DNA from: Lichina pygmaea
Taxonomy: Eukaryota > Ascomycota > Lichinomycetes > Lichinales > Lichinaceae
Length of the DNA stretch: 64,000 bases
NCBI GenBank assembly: GCA_963422465.1
Contig: OY730174.1
Location: 558,001 to 622,000, forward strand
Reading direction: 5' to 3'
The translations under genes and the position numbers were made by a program. Under the pieces are notes generated by a model. That model saw nothing but the letters and a program-made list of their open reading frames with translations. It was not told the origin of the DNA and searched no databases. Of this stretch, positions 13,342 through 25,921 are shown one piece after another (position 1 is the stretch's first letter; the number at the start of each line of letters is the position of its first letter).

Positions 13342-13472
13342 TCCAGACCGCGGAGGGCTGAAGGTCCCGAGCAGGCCTACAAAAAGCACATGAGGTCTGC
13401 AGGGCCAGTAAACCAGACTGCGGAGGGCTGAAGGTCCAGAGCAGGGCTACAAAACCACATAAAGTCTCAGGG
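13342..13472 (+). repeat. Two tandem copies of a roughly 70-base unit
   Basis: Two copies share GCGGAGGGCTGAAGGTCC, then GAGCAGG, a CTACAAAA word and a CAGGGC end. They differ by a few substitutions and small gaps. No family was recognised. Confidence 0.75.
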
Positions 13473-14212
13473 CGGCAGGTCCGGAACAAATCCCTGCAGC
13501 AACTGCTTGGTGGGTATACAAGCACATGGTACGTAACTGCCTCGGCCTGTAAGGAGCTAAGTCGGCGACCGAGCGCTTAGTCAGCCATCGGCTGATTAAG
13601 CAGGTCGCGCGAAGCCGCACCTACATATCTATCGCGAGTACGGGACATCTCGGCTAGTTGCCGAGCGATGGTCGTTTTCTGGGCTCAGTGCAGCTGTAGC
13701 CGACCTGTGCCGCTACTCCTCCGTAAAGCCTGACATGCGGCCGGGGGAAGGGGTGGGCAGATGGCTTGTGTCGGTGGGTTGCACCTGGGGGCGCATGTTA
13801 ATTACAACATCACCTGTACAAATATAGAAGTAGTCGACTAAGATCTTGCAGTGCGGAGGAAAGACTTGATTTTTTGCGCTGCAATACAGTTACGAATCAC
13901 AACGAGTCGCAAATCTCGCGGTCGTGAGACGGGCACGACAGGCCACTACTCGTACGTATGCACGATGTACGTACAGGATGTACTGTATGGTCCGACCCAG
14001 GGCCCATCTCGTCCCGTGCTCGTACTTCGAACGTACGTGGTACTTCCGTACTCGCTTCAATGCCCCCATACGAGGTGATGCTCGTGAAGCTTTGTCGGGG
14101 CCGATACTGTGGTAGGCTTCAATATATAACCCTCACCATGTTCATGTTCCTAACTCAACCGTACGGTGACAGACGGCTCTTTCCTCAAAGTCAGCATCAG
14201 TTCCACACAAGA

Positions 14213-14922
14213 ATGCATCTTGCTCATAACATCTACATCTGGACCTTCATCGCAGTATTACTCGGCCGCACCTTTGCCCAGCCCTCCTCCGAAAATGCTG
14301 TTCGTGATAGGAGGCCCAATACCCTTCGTAAGTCTGCTTGAATAAGTCCGTACCAGAGCTTGCTGACAGAGCTAGGACGGCGAAGCGAGAACAGACCCGA
14401 GGATATAGGACCCCCCAGTGCTCGACTACCGTACAAGAAGTCGAGAGAAATGCATCTCATCTCCAGGTTATGAGAGGGCCAGCTTCTGATAATCGGGATG
14501 CCTGGGATCATTGGTCTTCTTGGGTTTACGACTGCGCTGCCTATGGTGTAAGCCCAAGAAGGTCAAAACCACCGAATTCGGTCCTTGATCTGACTCCGTT
14601 CGAACAGCACGCTGAAACCGGACTGGACTACAATGGACTTCTTGAATCGTGCAAGAACGAGTATTTTCGTCGATTCAAAGAGACCGGAGCACTACCACCC
14701 TGGCAGATGAAACGACTCAGGCTTCCAGAAGCTTTGCCCGATGATGATCCTCGCAGCGCTCCAACCTCCCAACAACCCCCCCGGACCATTCGTGAGAAGG
14801 TGGCTGCCGGCTGGCGAAGCCTGGTCGACAGAGCCAGAGGTGGCTTCTTCCGCTACACCGCACCAAATACCAGCCCGGTCGGTCCTGGACCACGTTATCG
14901 CCTCCCTGTAGGGGTCCGCTGA
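14213..14922 (+). CDS. Candidate small secreted protein, intron-containing
   Basis: No family recognised. The first exon from ATG 14213 encodes a textbook signal peptide: MHLAHNIYIWTFIAVLLG followed by a likely cleavage after RTFA. A GTAAGT donor at 14328 ends this exon in phase 1. A 3' exon, open to the stop at 14922, encodes about 150 residues with a plausible globular part (DHWSSWVYDCAAYG, FEQHAETGLDYNGLLESC, FRRFKETGALPPW) and a basic tail. Only two cysteines are visible there. The junction between them is not settled: the strong acceptor at 14375 puts the second exon in another frame, so at least one more small intron is needed. An earlier in-frame ATG lies near 14139. It stands alone in repeat-rich spacer, typical of effector-like genes, but that role is inference. 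Confidence 0.45.
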
Positions 14923-16391
14923 TGGACCGATCAAGTGTCAGGAGTTGTCACGGACTTGGGCCCCGACTCTTGCCTTGTACCTTGTACTGGGCCGGACAAC
15001 AGAACAACTGAAAAGTACATGACTTACATAGATACCTCTGTACCGTAGAGCACGTACAGCAACACAACATGGTGCAAGAGCTTGTTCTGCTAGTTTATCT
15101 CTTTCAGAACAAGGATCTTGCTTGCGGAGAAGCGCTGTTGTAGTGGCTTGCGGAGAAGCACTATTGTAGTGCTTGCAGAGAACTTGCTTGTAATGTAGAG
15201 AAGTTGGTATATTTAGTTGTGGTAGACAGACAGCCATCTCCCCCCCCCCCCCCCCCCCCCACAAGATACCATCTCCCCCCCCCCCAATCCCCGCCAGTCC
15301 ATTCTCATGACGTTAAGCTTTATTTGAACTTGCATGCATGTATGCTCCGTACATACGCACATACATCCATACATATGCATGCTGCTTTGATGCGTGCGGA
15401 GGGCACTTTAAATTCATGCGTGCGTACTGCCGTACGTGAGTAGAGTGATGGAAGTAGAGTACCGTACGGCATAAGGGTACTGCAGAAAGATCAACATCAA
15501 GGGATTAGGTGTCAAGGAGTATCATGTCAAGGAGTATCATATCAAGGGATAGGGTATCAAGGGATCAGGTGTCAATGAACCAAGTGTCAAGGGATGAGAG
15601 GACGGATGGATGGTGGTGTCTCGTGCCACATGCATGCGTTCTGTACTCCGTACTCCCATACGTATGCACGGGACTATGTATCATGCGTAAGTACGGAGTA
15701 CGGTGGAGGCACATGGGCTGGTGGTGGAGTACTACATATCCCCGCACTGTCTCTCTCGGAAAAAGAGTCTTTTGTGATGTGGGACAGCCGGTGCAGGATT
15801 CAAGGATGCTTTGTGTTTCCTTGACAGCTTGCACGCTTGCGCATGATGCCGGCGCATGCATCTCGCTCATGGTCTTGCTCGTGCATCTTGCTCATGCACC
15901 TCGCCCATCGTGAGCATCCCAGTCCGCTATGGTCCGGACCTACTCGTAGACAAGTGGCAGAACTCGCTTGAGACCTGCCGTCAGAGTCGACTTGTGGGTT
16001 ACAGTACGTTGGTACTCGGTACAGTGTCACGGTGTTGGTTGTCCATGCCACTTCCATTGCCCCCCGTGTGCGTCTCTGCTCCGCAACAATGGTCGACGCA
16101 GGCGTCATTGTCTCGACGGTGCATTGTCTCGACCATGAAACCAAGGCAAAAGCACGGACCATTGTCTTGAGAGGCGCCTACATTAGCGCGCCGCGAGATG
16201 AGGTTGATCGGAAGATTTCGCGGCCAAAGAGGTCACCCCACCACACCAACCTCGATGACCCCTCTCTTTTCCGGGCGTGTGTATCCCCACTATGCAGGCC
16301 ATCGACCGCTGCCAGCGGCGTCGTCTGGAGAACCGTGGTGGCGGCGTGATCACGGTCAAAGCCGGGCGGTCGCGCCGCCGAGGGACGGGCG
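14923..16391. other. Spacer with poly-C runs and short tandem repeats
   Basis: No gene seen. It contains a tandem of about three 25-base units starting CTTGCGGAGAAG (15121-15196), poly-C runs at about 15241-15260 and 15274-15284, and a degenerate array of 14-15-base units built on TCAAGGGAT (about 15490-15600). GTAC/TACGTA words recur at about 15340-15480 and 15640-15700. Confidence 0.5.
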
Positions 16392-19300
16392 CTACAGCGC
16401 CCACTCGTCCGTACTGTCCGCCGTAGTCACAAAAGGTTCGTCGACACGCCTGATGGCAAACTCGCTGCAGAGCACGCTACGCAAGAGGTTAGCCTCGGGC
16501 CCGGACCAGCAATGTCGCTTCTTTCGGGCTCGGAGAACCCCACCATGACGCGGCGATGAGCGAGTCGAGCTCCTTGACGACTCTCTCGCGCTTGTCGCCG
16601 ACGGCCACCCCTTGGGTGACCTCGTTCTGGAGCTTCCGTATGCGTCGCGCCTTGCCGACGCCGGCGTGCTCGGCCACGACGTTGCCGAGGCAGTCGCTGT
16701 GAAAGGCGTGCTGGCAGGGAAAGACGAAGAATTGGCGAGACAGCAGCGGGTATTGGCAGAGGTAGCATCGTTCGCCAGGCTCGACGACCGCGTACCGATG
16801 GCTGAGGGAGGCCATGTTGCCCTTGATGTTCGCCGCCGTCTGGGACGACTCGTCCATCTCCTTCTTGAGGAGGTCGATGTGACGCGAGTACTCCTCGAGA
16901 GCGGCGCATACCTCCTCCTTGAAGTCGTCAATCACGACAAAATCCGGGAAGAAGGGAATCAGGTCCTCGATGCGCAGGAGCTCGCAGCGTCTCAGCAGTC
17001 GGATGGCGCTGCGTGCAGTCTCCCTGTCAGTCGACGATCGTCTTGCGGGAGAAGAGAGCGGAGAGCAGCCCACCTCTTGATCCCGTCCGTCTGCGAGATG
17101 ACCTTCTTTGCGACGGCCAGCCACAGCGACTTCCGTAGGGCGCCATCCTGGTCGGGACGGTCTGCCACGATGCTGGCCAGTTCGATCTCGTCGTGCTTCA
17201 GCGCCAGCTCGACCGCTTGCATGTACTGGCCCATGAGGCTGTAGATGTGCACGCAGCTCTGGATGCGGTCGTGCTGGATGCACAGTCGGAGCGCAAAGTC
17301 GGCGTCGTAGCTGTGCTCCTCATCTTCCTCTCGCGACTGACTCTCGAGGTACGCCAGAAGGGCCGACTCGTCTCGCGACGAGTGGGACGCGTAGATGGAG
17401 ATCAACGTGTTGTGTATGGCCGAGTCCGTCGACTGGAGCTTGTTGATGACGAAGAGGAGGTAACGGACGGCTTGATGCTGAGTGTCCACGTAACGCTACG
17501 TGCTCAGCATGGTGTACTCCCACCGCCCCCCCCCAGACATTGTAGTCGGACCCACGGGTACTCACATGGCTCAAAGGGACGTCGCAATGGTTGCTGTAGT
17601 TCAAGAGCGCCGGGATCAGCTTCTTCGGCTCGATGTTCGACTGCCTCATCCAGATGTCGACGAGCTCGCTGGGCGTGTGGATGATCTGAACGCTGCTGTA
17701 CTTGTAGAAGACCTGCGCGTCTGTCTGCTTGGTCAACGTCGCCAGCGATCTGCTCCATTGCTCCCTCTGCACCCAGTAGGCCAGGACAAAGTCGTAGTCC
17801 AGCGTCAGCGTGGCGTAGTGCAGGAGCTCCTTCTCGCGGCCGTGGCTGCTGATGATCTCGTACGTCGTCTTCTGGTCCAGATCGGCCCGGTATTTTGCCG
17901 TAAAGTCGTGGAACTCGTTCCGGATTCCGACGAGCTCTTCCCGCGTCTGTTGCACGTCGGCATCCTCGGACAGGTCGGCGTCGGTTGTGATGGTGTCGTC
18001 CAGGCCGTCGAGCTTCGCCATGAACAGCTCGACGAGCCAGCTCGCCACCATCGTCCGCTGCATCTGAAGGGGCTTCTTGAGGTTGCCGAGCTTGGCCAAG
18101 AGGTACCTCCGGAGTGCATCGTGCTCACGGCGGTCGATGAGCGTCACGGCCACCTGGTCGAAGGCTTTCGTGCTCTTGCCGTACATGGTCGCCGCGTCGA
18201 GATAGCGACCCCTCCCGATCAGGCTATCTCCGAAGGCGACGGCGACGGCGTCTCTCTGCGCAGGCGTCCTCGCGTACCTCATGGCGCCTTCAAAGTCGTC
18301 CTTCTTCAGCATGACGCGCCAGACATCCCTTTCCTCGTCGGCGACGACAATCTCGAAGATGTCCTGCCCGGTCACCAGCCAGAACGTGCTCTTCTTGCTG
18401 TCGGCGATGAATCCCACGGCCGACTGGCTCGAGGGCAGCACCAGCTGGTCGTAGACGATGCTGTCGTCGAGCGTGTTCACCGCCACAACCCTACCTTCGA
18501 CGAGGAGCAACGCGTGCCACCGCGTGAGGGCCGCTGCCGTGATCGGCTCGGATGGCTTCTGGCTCGACCTGCGCGACGTGCTCGACACGTCCGCCGAGGG
18601 GATCTGGGATCTCCTCAGGAGCTTGGACTCTCCAAGAATGCGATTGCCGGCTTCGCTCTCCGCACCTGCGACCTGCAACGGCCCGTGGAGGACCCCGTGG
18701 CCGGAAAGCCAGGCGTACGCACGCTCTGCGCTGCTCGGATCGAGGGACGGCCTAGCCGACTCGTCCGGAGAGAGGACGAGCGCCGATGGCGCCGCCGTGG
18801 ACAGTCTCTGAAGCTCATGGACCGCGGGGCTCTCGCTCTCGAACACCTTTGCCAGGGTCGAGACACCCCCTTCTTGAGCAGCGCGGCTCGCCCGAGTGGT
18901 AAAGAGTAGCAGCCTCGAGTGGGACGTGACAAGGACGACCTTCAGATCCGATGTCCTCGGGCTGTGCCCGACCCAGAGGCCAGTGACCGGCCCATCAGGG
19001 ATCTTGTAGACCACCTTGACATACTTCTCATCCCGCCGGTAGAACTCGGTCGCGGGCTCGATGACGACCTCGTAGATGCTGCCATCCAAGGCGCCAACAA
19101 GGATCTCTCGGGTCGAGGCGGTGGGCAACGACGGGTTCCACGCCACGCTCTCGATGCTGACACCTTTCAGGCGGCCTAGCTGGCGAGGTTGCTTCGATTG
19201 GGCGTGCAGATAGAAGTTCTCCCCTAGCGTCGTCGAGATGATTAGATGAGACGACGTCGGATCCAAGAACATCCGGCGGACGATGCCGACCTCGGACGTC

Positions 19301-19595
19301 TTCCGTGGCAGATCCGTATCTAACAACGTACGATCAGCGTCCAGGTCGCCACGGCCGACTGCAAGTTCAACGCGGACGGAGAGAGAACGCCACCGTCAAT
19401 ATCCCCGGGATTGTCCAGGTCAATCCTCAAGAGCCTCCCCGTAGACAGGGCCAGGACCAAAACATTGTCCGCCACCTGAGCGGCGACAAAGTCGGAAGCT
19501 ATGGAGAATTGGAGCTGCACCTTCTCGACCCTGAAGATCGGCAGGGACTCGTCGGCCATGTTCCTGGTTCCGCCGATGGGGTAGGAATATGGCAA
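16392..19595 (-). CDS. vps18: Vps18/Pep3, core subunit of HOPS and CORVET tethers
   Basis: Class C Vps subunit at endosomes and the vacuole, part of the HOPS/CORVET tethering complexes that act with Rab7/Rab5 and SNAREs. Five exons stay in phase: 19595-19394, 19319-17566, 17495-17074, 17023-16550 and 16476-16392, giving 978 residues, the normal fungal length. The N-terminal beta-propeller starts with DESLPIFRVEKVQLQFSIAS and includes NPGDIDDTDLPRK, where the split Asp codon confirms the first intron. The alpha-solenoid carries IYASHSSRDESALLAYLESQ and YDADFALRLCIQHDR. The C-terminal RING shows CYLCQYPLL, PCQHAFHSDCL and, after the last intron, VLCSEFAIRRVDEPF. The last exon supplies the second zinc-ligand pair, so the final splice is essential. 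The start could also be Met at 19559 (MADESLP), and a further upstream exon cannot be excluded. Confidence 0.93.
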
Positions 19596-19659
19596 CAGGG
19601 TAGCTCGAGCTATAGCTCTACCTCGTAGAGCTATACAGACCTCTGTTCACATTCCAACG

Positions 19660-20500
19660 CCGATGCCCAAAGAAGCTCTCGTCAAGCCGGCATTCAGCGA
19701 GCTTTACTACGGTACTCCCTCACGGAGATGGATGGCAATCCCACCCTCGGTCTCATGGCTGTCGCACTTCAGCAGGAACTCGATGGCGACACCTGAGACT
19801 TGACGCGGACAAGAGGGCTTTACAGAAGTCGTACAACATATACTGACATCGAGGAGCAGCATGCGTAAAGAGCTGGATTTCCCGCCAAATGTACTACTGT
19901 CGGCGATATATCTGAAAATCACTGTCCCTTAGGGGAGCGGTGGCACCGCTTTTGCCGTGGATGGCAGAGTGGTGATGTGCCAGGTGGACACTACTCTATG
20001 TACGGAACAACGTTCCCATCGACCTCCTTCTCTACCCGTACACCAAGGCTTATGCCAACCGGCACGGCATCAGCCTCCGGAATCTCGGTGTCCGGTTCGG
20101 CTTGTTCCCCGACATCAGGGGTCTAAGGTATACATTGCTGCCTGCTCCAGGTCTGCCTTGGCACGGCTGACGGTCGACGGCGAGGCAGTTCACCATCCAC
20201 CGTACCTCCTCAATCAGCATAGCATGATCAGAGGGCTCAACAAGCTCGAATACGTCTGACGGGCGTATCGATCCATATCTGGACTATGGAGTTTATCGTG
20301 TACGGTAGGAGTTGCCGCACTCTGCATAGGTACTGCCACCACTGGTGGAGATACGCAATGAATCCGTGGCGCGAGTGCGATGACAACGAAGAGTCATGCA
20401 CCGCTTTTTACGAGAGCTACAACGATGCTCCTGAAAAGATGATTGTGGACTGGGCAGGAGGCACCATACACTGTAAGTTTCCAAGTTGGATACGCAGAGC
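19660..20500 (+). pseudogene. Unidentified coding-like remnant, multi-frame
   Basis: Several stretches read like protein but lie in different frames: EALVKPAFSELYYG (from about 19668), then MDGNPTLGLMAVALQQELDG (from about 19730), then VPIDLLLYPYTKAYANRHG and ISLRNLGVRFGLFPDI (about 20010-20115), and WWRYAMNPWRECDDNEE with SYNDAPEKMIVDWAGGTIH (about 20345-20470), the last ending at a GTAAGT-type donor. I could not assign a family. It may be a spliced gene whose introns I did not resolve, or a decaying one. It lies just upstream of an oxygenase remnant on the same strand. Confidence 0.35.
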
Positions 20501-20724
20501 TTCAAGCTGACAGAAGTATTCTCGTAGTTAGCGGTGTTCTCGTCAATATGTTGAGGCACCCGGCCTGAGGATTGTTGTTGCCCGACATCCAGCAGGCCAA
20601 GAGACGGCGAGTCAAGTCTGAGGATGAAGCGTACCGTCGAGGTTCGAGCACCAGCAGGAAAAGCCATCGAGAAGGCCTCGAGTGTTGGCCTTGAGAAAGG
20701 CGTGAGATTTTCAGACCAAGAATC

Positions 20725-21240
20725 ATGAATGTCTCGACGACGGTGCAGGCAAGGCCGGCGGAGAGCCTTGGAAGCACTGAGCAGAAAGCCACTGCTGTTC
20801 GTTTTCATGTCCCTGTACTCCAGGCCTATCTGCTACTTGTGTTGTTTCTTCGTCGTCGGCGCGAGAGGCAGATGTGCATGAAATTTGGATATACCACAAG
20901 AGGCTTGCTCAAGAAAATAACCGACGACAACGTCTTTGCCATCCAGAAAGCCGTGGCTGAACTCGAGTTCCCTTGGGTATTCGGAAAATCACTTTGGTTC
21001 GCCTTATTCAAAGTACGCTACCCCTGCCGAATACCCATCCCCCCCTACCTTCCTTCAGCACGCGGGGTACGGTTCGGACTCCTAGCCATCAGTGAGTTGT
21101 CTACCATTTCATCAAGTGAATCACCGTGAAGTGACTGACAAGATCTTCAATAGGCTCCACAGTCAAGGCCAAATAGGCCGGAGTGGACCCGCCTCTTTCG
21201 GCTTCCGGAGGTTTGTTGTCTGGCACCAACTACTTCTGAA
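20725..21240 (+). pseudogene. mpaB/rubber-oxygenase (DUF2236)-like gene, 3' truncated
   Basis: The first exon (20725-21012) encodes a hydrophobic anchor (VLQAYLLLVLFL followed by RRRRER) and the segment KFGYTTRGLLKKITDDN, then AELEFPWVFGKSLWFALFK. This is the typical N-terminus of ER-bound MpaB-like oxygenases, where the family continues with a TYGIPTIS-type motif after an intron. A GTACGC donor follows the Lys codon, but the next segment shows only a garbled Tyr-Gly stretch with an in-frame stop (about 21070-21085) and an NRLHSQGQIG segment that fits the later N-LHS-Y-KAGKI motif of the family at a shortened distance. The rest of the roughly 400-residue family is missing; repeat-like AT-rich DNA follows. 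I therefore call it a decayed, internally shortened and 3'-truncated gene. Confidence 0.55.
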
Positions 21241-21289
21241 GAAAGAAAAAGATAAGTATGTATTGTGGCCAACCAAGACCTCAGCCTGA

Positions 21290-22400
21290 TCACCAAGCCT
21301 GGTACGTACCTGTTACCCATGCATTCAGAAGGAGATTATCTTTGTTGTTACTAAGAAACTACAAAAAAAATCTCCACTATAGACACAATCGGTTTGGCTC
21401 ATCAACATGTTATAAAGCCTGAGATCTGGCACCACTACACTATGTGCTCACACCACAGCCAGGAGAGCTTCAAAGTGTCATGACCACTGGCACATGACTC
21501 GGAGCCCAGGAGCTACATCAGCTTGACCAACTGCTATATATACTTATCAGCCCTATCAGCCCACAGCCAAGGACTACCCAAGGCAAGAGCTTGATCTAGA
21601 AAGAGTGCTAGGACTGTGGGGCTATATAGCTAGCTTCTTTCTCTCTATAAAAAAAATCCACTTGTCAAAGGACCAGGATCCTTGAATCTAACCAAACTAG
21701 ACTGGCAGTCGCGGGAGCCCCGGGAACAGGTAGGCTCGGAATTCCAGAAGCGAGCAGGAGGCAAACTGCAGAGAAACTTCTGATCTGGGAAACACTTCTA
21801 GAATCATTACTTGGTTAATCCCAGGCTACATCTGCGTCGAGCGACCGAGGATGTAATGCTACTTCTTTGTAGACAGAACAAAGCTATCAACTCAAATCTT
21901 CAACCTGCCTGTCCACGCAGTTTCTCGGTTAAACAACAAGTCTTCTAAAATCAGCTGGCCATACTTTTTTCAGGTCAGAATCTTCTCGGCCAAGTACTCG
22001 GTGCACCTCCACCTGGTGATCATGCAAATCAACTGATAACTAACTTACCTTCCGCTTCAAGTTGAAGGGTTGAGCTCAATCTTGCGCGGCTTGATGTGAC
22101 AGTAAGGAAGGCACTAAGCCTTTATAGTCAGCTCGTAAGCACATCTGGCACCTTGCCTGGATGGTACCGGTACATACAGTAGTCGACGGACTAGGACAGA
22201 TTTCATTTGCGTACACGATAGACTTGAAGTACTAGCGTATGTTTACCGATAGTGGATATCAGCACTTACAGCACGGCTGATGATGTGAGTTGGGTGTGAT
22301 AATTCAAGCAGAGGTAGTAAGTACATATCGACGTTAAGTGATGCAGCTCTGCGTGAGATGCTAAGCCTGATTCAAGACAACCCCCGACGAATACTGCTTT
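21290..22400. other. AT-richer spacer, possible solo-LTR-like stretch
   Basis: No coding region was seen. A piece starting TGTCATGACC at about 21476, with a CTATATATAC TATA-like word at about 21532 and a second TATATAG word near 21623, has the look of an LTR. I found no matching partner or target duplication, so this is weak. Confidence 0.25.
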
Positions 22401-22590
22401 CCCAACGGGTCAGGTCAGGATATTATAGGCCTGGAGACAACTTCTCGCAACGTCCCCAGGCCCTCCATCGTGGTCATGGCCATGCCATCATTGCCAGAGG
22501 ATGTTCCCACCAGTAGGAGTAGTGTAGCCAGCACGAGCACCGACTTACAGTCTGCAAGTCTGCATATCGTCAGTTCCATCTTGTGCCGCG

Positions 22591-23300
22591 GTGCAGCCCA
22601 TGGTACCGTATCGACCGACAGCCGCGCAAGCCCGCAGGACTGCCTCGACATCGCTGCCACTCAGGGCAGCAGCCTTATCCCCCGACCACGCACGCCGGTG
22701 TTCGAGGTGGGTTCTGATAGCGAATTCGCCGCCGCACTTCACCGGGGACTTTTACGAGTGTCCTCTAGAACAACAGATCAGAGCAATCAAGTACCGGTAT
22801 CACGAGGCCGCCGACGAATGGGCCATCGGGCGCACGCCACCTGAAAGTCAAAACGAGGTACGAGGATGAGGTGGACGGGCAAGTAGAGGTCGAGACCGCC
22901 AGCACGGGCGATAGCAGCGATGATGACGACGGTCGAGACGATGGCGGTGACGGCAGAGTCGGCCTGAAGACAGCTGTTTCTTTGATATATCCGCCCCGCC
23001 GATGGCGCCTACGCCACGGACTCTGGCCCCCCGACGTCCCCGGAATCCAAAGGGGACCTGCCAGGCAAACCACGCAAGAGGAAGCGCCGGCGAAGCTCCA
23101 GCGGGGATGGGGGGCCTCGCACGACCATCGCCAGGACGAGCAGGCAGCTGAGACCTTGTCGATCAACACAACGATGTGAGACCAAGCGAGATGCCGACGC
23201 TCGCGACAAGGCAGCCAGGCGTGCCAAGTTACAACTCGGTACGTTACGTAGATGTAAACATCAAGCGATCTATGACGGACGAGATTTGCACTTCTAAAGC
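22591..23300 (+). CDS. Hypothetical protein, exon structure unresolved
   Basis: Family not recognised. An upstream frame ends in HFTGDFYECPLEQQIRAIKY and RYHEAADEWAIGRTPPESQN (about 22740-22860). A separate frame from about 23001 reads DGAYATDSGPPTSPESKGDL, then PGKPRKRKRRRSSSG, a clear nuclear-localisation-like basic stretch, followed by a charged tail. The middle (about 22870-22960) is rich in Asp/Gly. The pieces would need one or two introns to join and I could not place them with confidence. It may be a lineage-specific nuclear protein or a relic. Confidence 0.25.
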
Positions 23301-25921
23301 ACTCATCATCGCCGACCGATCGAGTGTTTCAGCCATACTCCGTACGTACGTCTCAGAACAGAGAGCCAGCCAGTGGCGCGGTACAGGTAGTCAATGGGTC
23401 AATGAAGCCGCAGGTTTCAAGTCGTCTCTCCCACGTAGGAACAGTGCCGTGGATGTTTAATTAGCTGTGATCACATCCAACAACATCGGAGCATCTTGTC
23501 CTCTTCGGCCTCGCAGGGCATAAGGTGGCGCTCCACGACGAGAATCTGTGCCCGACCTTGGCAGCAGAGACGTGTGCCATACGTAGCGCCACTCCAATGG
23601 CCATGGCTGGCAAACGCCCTTCATGCACCTTCAGGCAGCACCACCTCGAAATCGACCAAGTTGGCAGACGTAATGAACCAGACCCCTTTGCGCCTCGTCT
23701 CGTGAGTCGGCGCAAGACCTGCAGGCTGGCCTGCAGGCTGGCCTGCTGGCTCTGAGACGCCCTGTCCACACACGCCAGGGAAGCTGGACCAGCGCGTCTT
23801 CAAGCTGCAGGACCCCATGCACAAACCCGGCGTGGCGAGCTGAGTCGGACCCCTGAATGCAATTATATCTTTATCGCGTCGTAGCACTCTGGTGGCACCA
23901 TCGACGTGTGAAGCGTCCCGATCAAGATCGAGCTAGTGACGCCATCAACCGCGAAGGCGGTTCTTCGAACGCCGATTGCCCTTTCATCGAGCAATGTTGC
24001 CCGTGAAACCGTGAACCTCGCCACCGCCCCGTGCTTCGACGCAACACGTTCGACTAGACGCCCGCTGGCCCGCGGTGCCGACCACAATTGGTCGACTCGC
24101 TTGCGGTAGCCAACAGCGGCCCGCCCGGCGCCGGCCGCCTCGTCAGCCCCGTCGCAAGAGTCTCCCGCCGACTGTCGCGTTGGGAACAATGGCCCTCACC
24201 GGTCTGTTTCTTGTGAGTCGCCCACGTACGGCCGTATCGGACTCGACCTCGAGGCCCGATGACGGTGAAAGGCGCAGCCGCTCCTTCTCGTGCGCAGGTC
24301 AGAACGCAGCCCCAGACGCGGGGGCGCGAGCGTTGAAGATCCAACGCAAAAGGAGGATTGTACGTTACAGCGTCATACGGTAGGGCGGACACATCTTCCC
24401 TCGAAGGGGAGAGGGCCCTGCCGCTGCAGCTTCGTACGAAGTACTACGTACGGAACGTACGAGTAGATGATCTCGAGAAGCCTCCGGCTCAGGATGGGTG
24501 TGGCGTGTAGGACTGACGTGCATGCACGTATTCGGCAACCATGAGCCGGATCGGCTAGCGGTGAAAGGAGAGAGAGCCTCTCTGACGATGTGCTGCATGA
24601 CGTCCGTCCTCCGAGGCGAGAGAACCGTTGTCATCGTACGAGATCGCAGTGCTACGTACAGTACGACCTGTCGTCGGGCTGGGGGTCCTCATGTATGAAT
24701 CTGATTATATTTCCGGATCAGGCGAGGGGGGGGAGGAAGAGACCTTGCTTAGTCATTCCACCTCATCACTTCTGACAGAGAGGTAGCCGCGACGCAGCTG
24801 ATCTGCGACTCGGACGGGATCGTCGCGTTTCAGCTACGCGAGTCGGACTTTGGTGCTTAGACTGGACCGGGAAAGTGGTGCCATCTAGGGAAGTACGTAC
24901 CTCGTACGTACAGTACGTACAGTACGAGGGTACATAGGTACATAGGTACATAGGTACGTATGTATGTATTTTCTGTGCATTCCCCACCGAAGAAAATATC
25001 GCGATGACGGCGACAACGGGGGGGCATCGTACGATGAAGCATCCCCACCGCATCCCCGTCCTCCCTCCTTCTCCTTCTCGCGACCGACTTTCCGCGGTCT
25101 CCATGGTCGTCTTCGTGTCGACATTGTCAGCGAAGCACGACCACGGCGAGTGATACGCCTGGGTCGACTCGGCCACTTTGGCCTTCGCCACCACTCCGGC
25201 CGCCCTTGTCCCGGGAGGCTCTGCGACCTCGTGGCGGTGTCGGTCCCGTCCAGTCATCGTCTCCATCTCCTTTCTCGACATCTCTCGCCCTTCACCGAAG
25301 TCTTCCCTCCGGGCGTCCTTTCATCGGCCTTCCTGGCGAGGAAGGCCAGCTTTGTCTCGTGCGAGCGCTCGCCCTTCCAAGTTCTCCTCTCGACTTCTCC
25401 ACCAGTCGCTGCGTCTTCGAAGTGTTCACCCTTCGAGAGGGCCGACTTCCCTCGGCTTCCTCACTTCTTCTAGCCAGATCCTTGTTCTTTGTCGTCGGTG
25501 CAACCTTCCGCTGCCTGTTATCTTGTCGTGCGTCGTGCGTGCCTGTCCTTGTGCCCTCTCGAACAAGGCGCACGACAACGCCATCTCTTCGTCGATGCGG
25601 CCAGGACAGCCGCTCACCTTCACTGCCGTTCCTCTTTCCACAGAGACATCCGTCCCACTTCTAGCATCGTCCGCTTTGTCGACGACTCCGATGACCACGA
25701 CAATTATGAGCAACGCCACTGCCATCTCGCTGGCATCTCACTCGCTAATTTGGTGCCACTGAGCACCCCCCTCGCCCTTATCTTGACTGCAGCTCGACCC
25801 TTTCAACCTCGCCTGCTCCGCGTTTTCTCCACCTCTGTGGTCTGTCCACCTCTAGTCGACTTGGGACGGCCTCGTCCCCTCTACCCTCCCTTCGTCCCGG
25901 CGGCGAAGCGCGTGAATTGCG
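23300..25921. promoter_or_regulatory. Spacer and long leader upstream of ste11
   Basis: No gene was supported between 23.3 and 24.9 kb; short frames on both strands show no family. A dense TACGTAC/GTACAGTAC array with a tandem TACATAGG repeat lies at about 24890-24970. From about 25050 the + strand becomes C/T-rich and contains several upstream ATGs and short frames ahead of the kinase start, which suggests a leader of up to about 0.8 kb with upstream ORFs. Confidence 0.4.

Larger units (their letters stand above)
9241..14212. other. Gene-poor spacer with palindromic GTAC words and microsatellites
   Basis: No protein family was recognised on either strand over almost 5 kb. The tract is peppered with TACGTA, GTACGTAC and GTAC words (for example near 9280-9610, 10190-10220, 10550-10640, 12490-12520, 13230-13320 and 13960-14050). 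It holds simple repeats listed separately. A minus frame of 186 codons (12145-11585) and other frames are open only because of local GC content, and I could not support them as genes. Confidence 0.5.
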
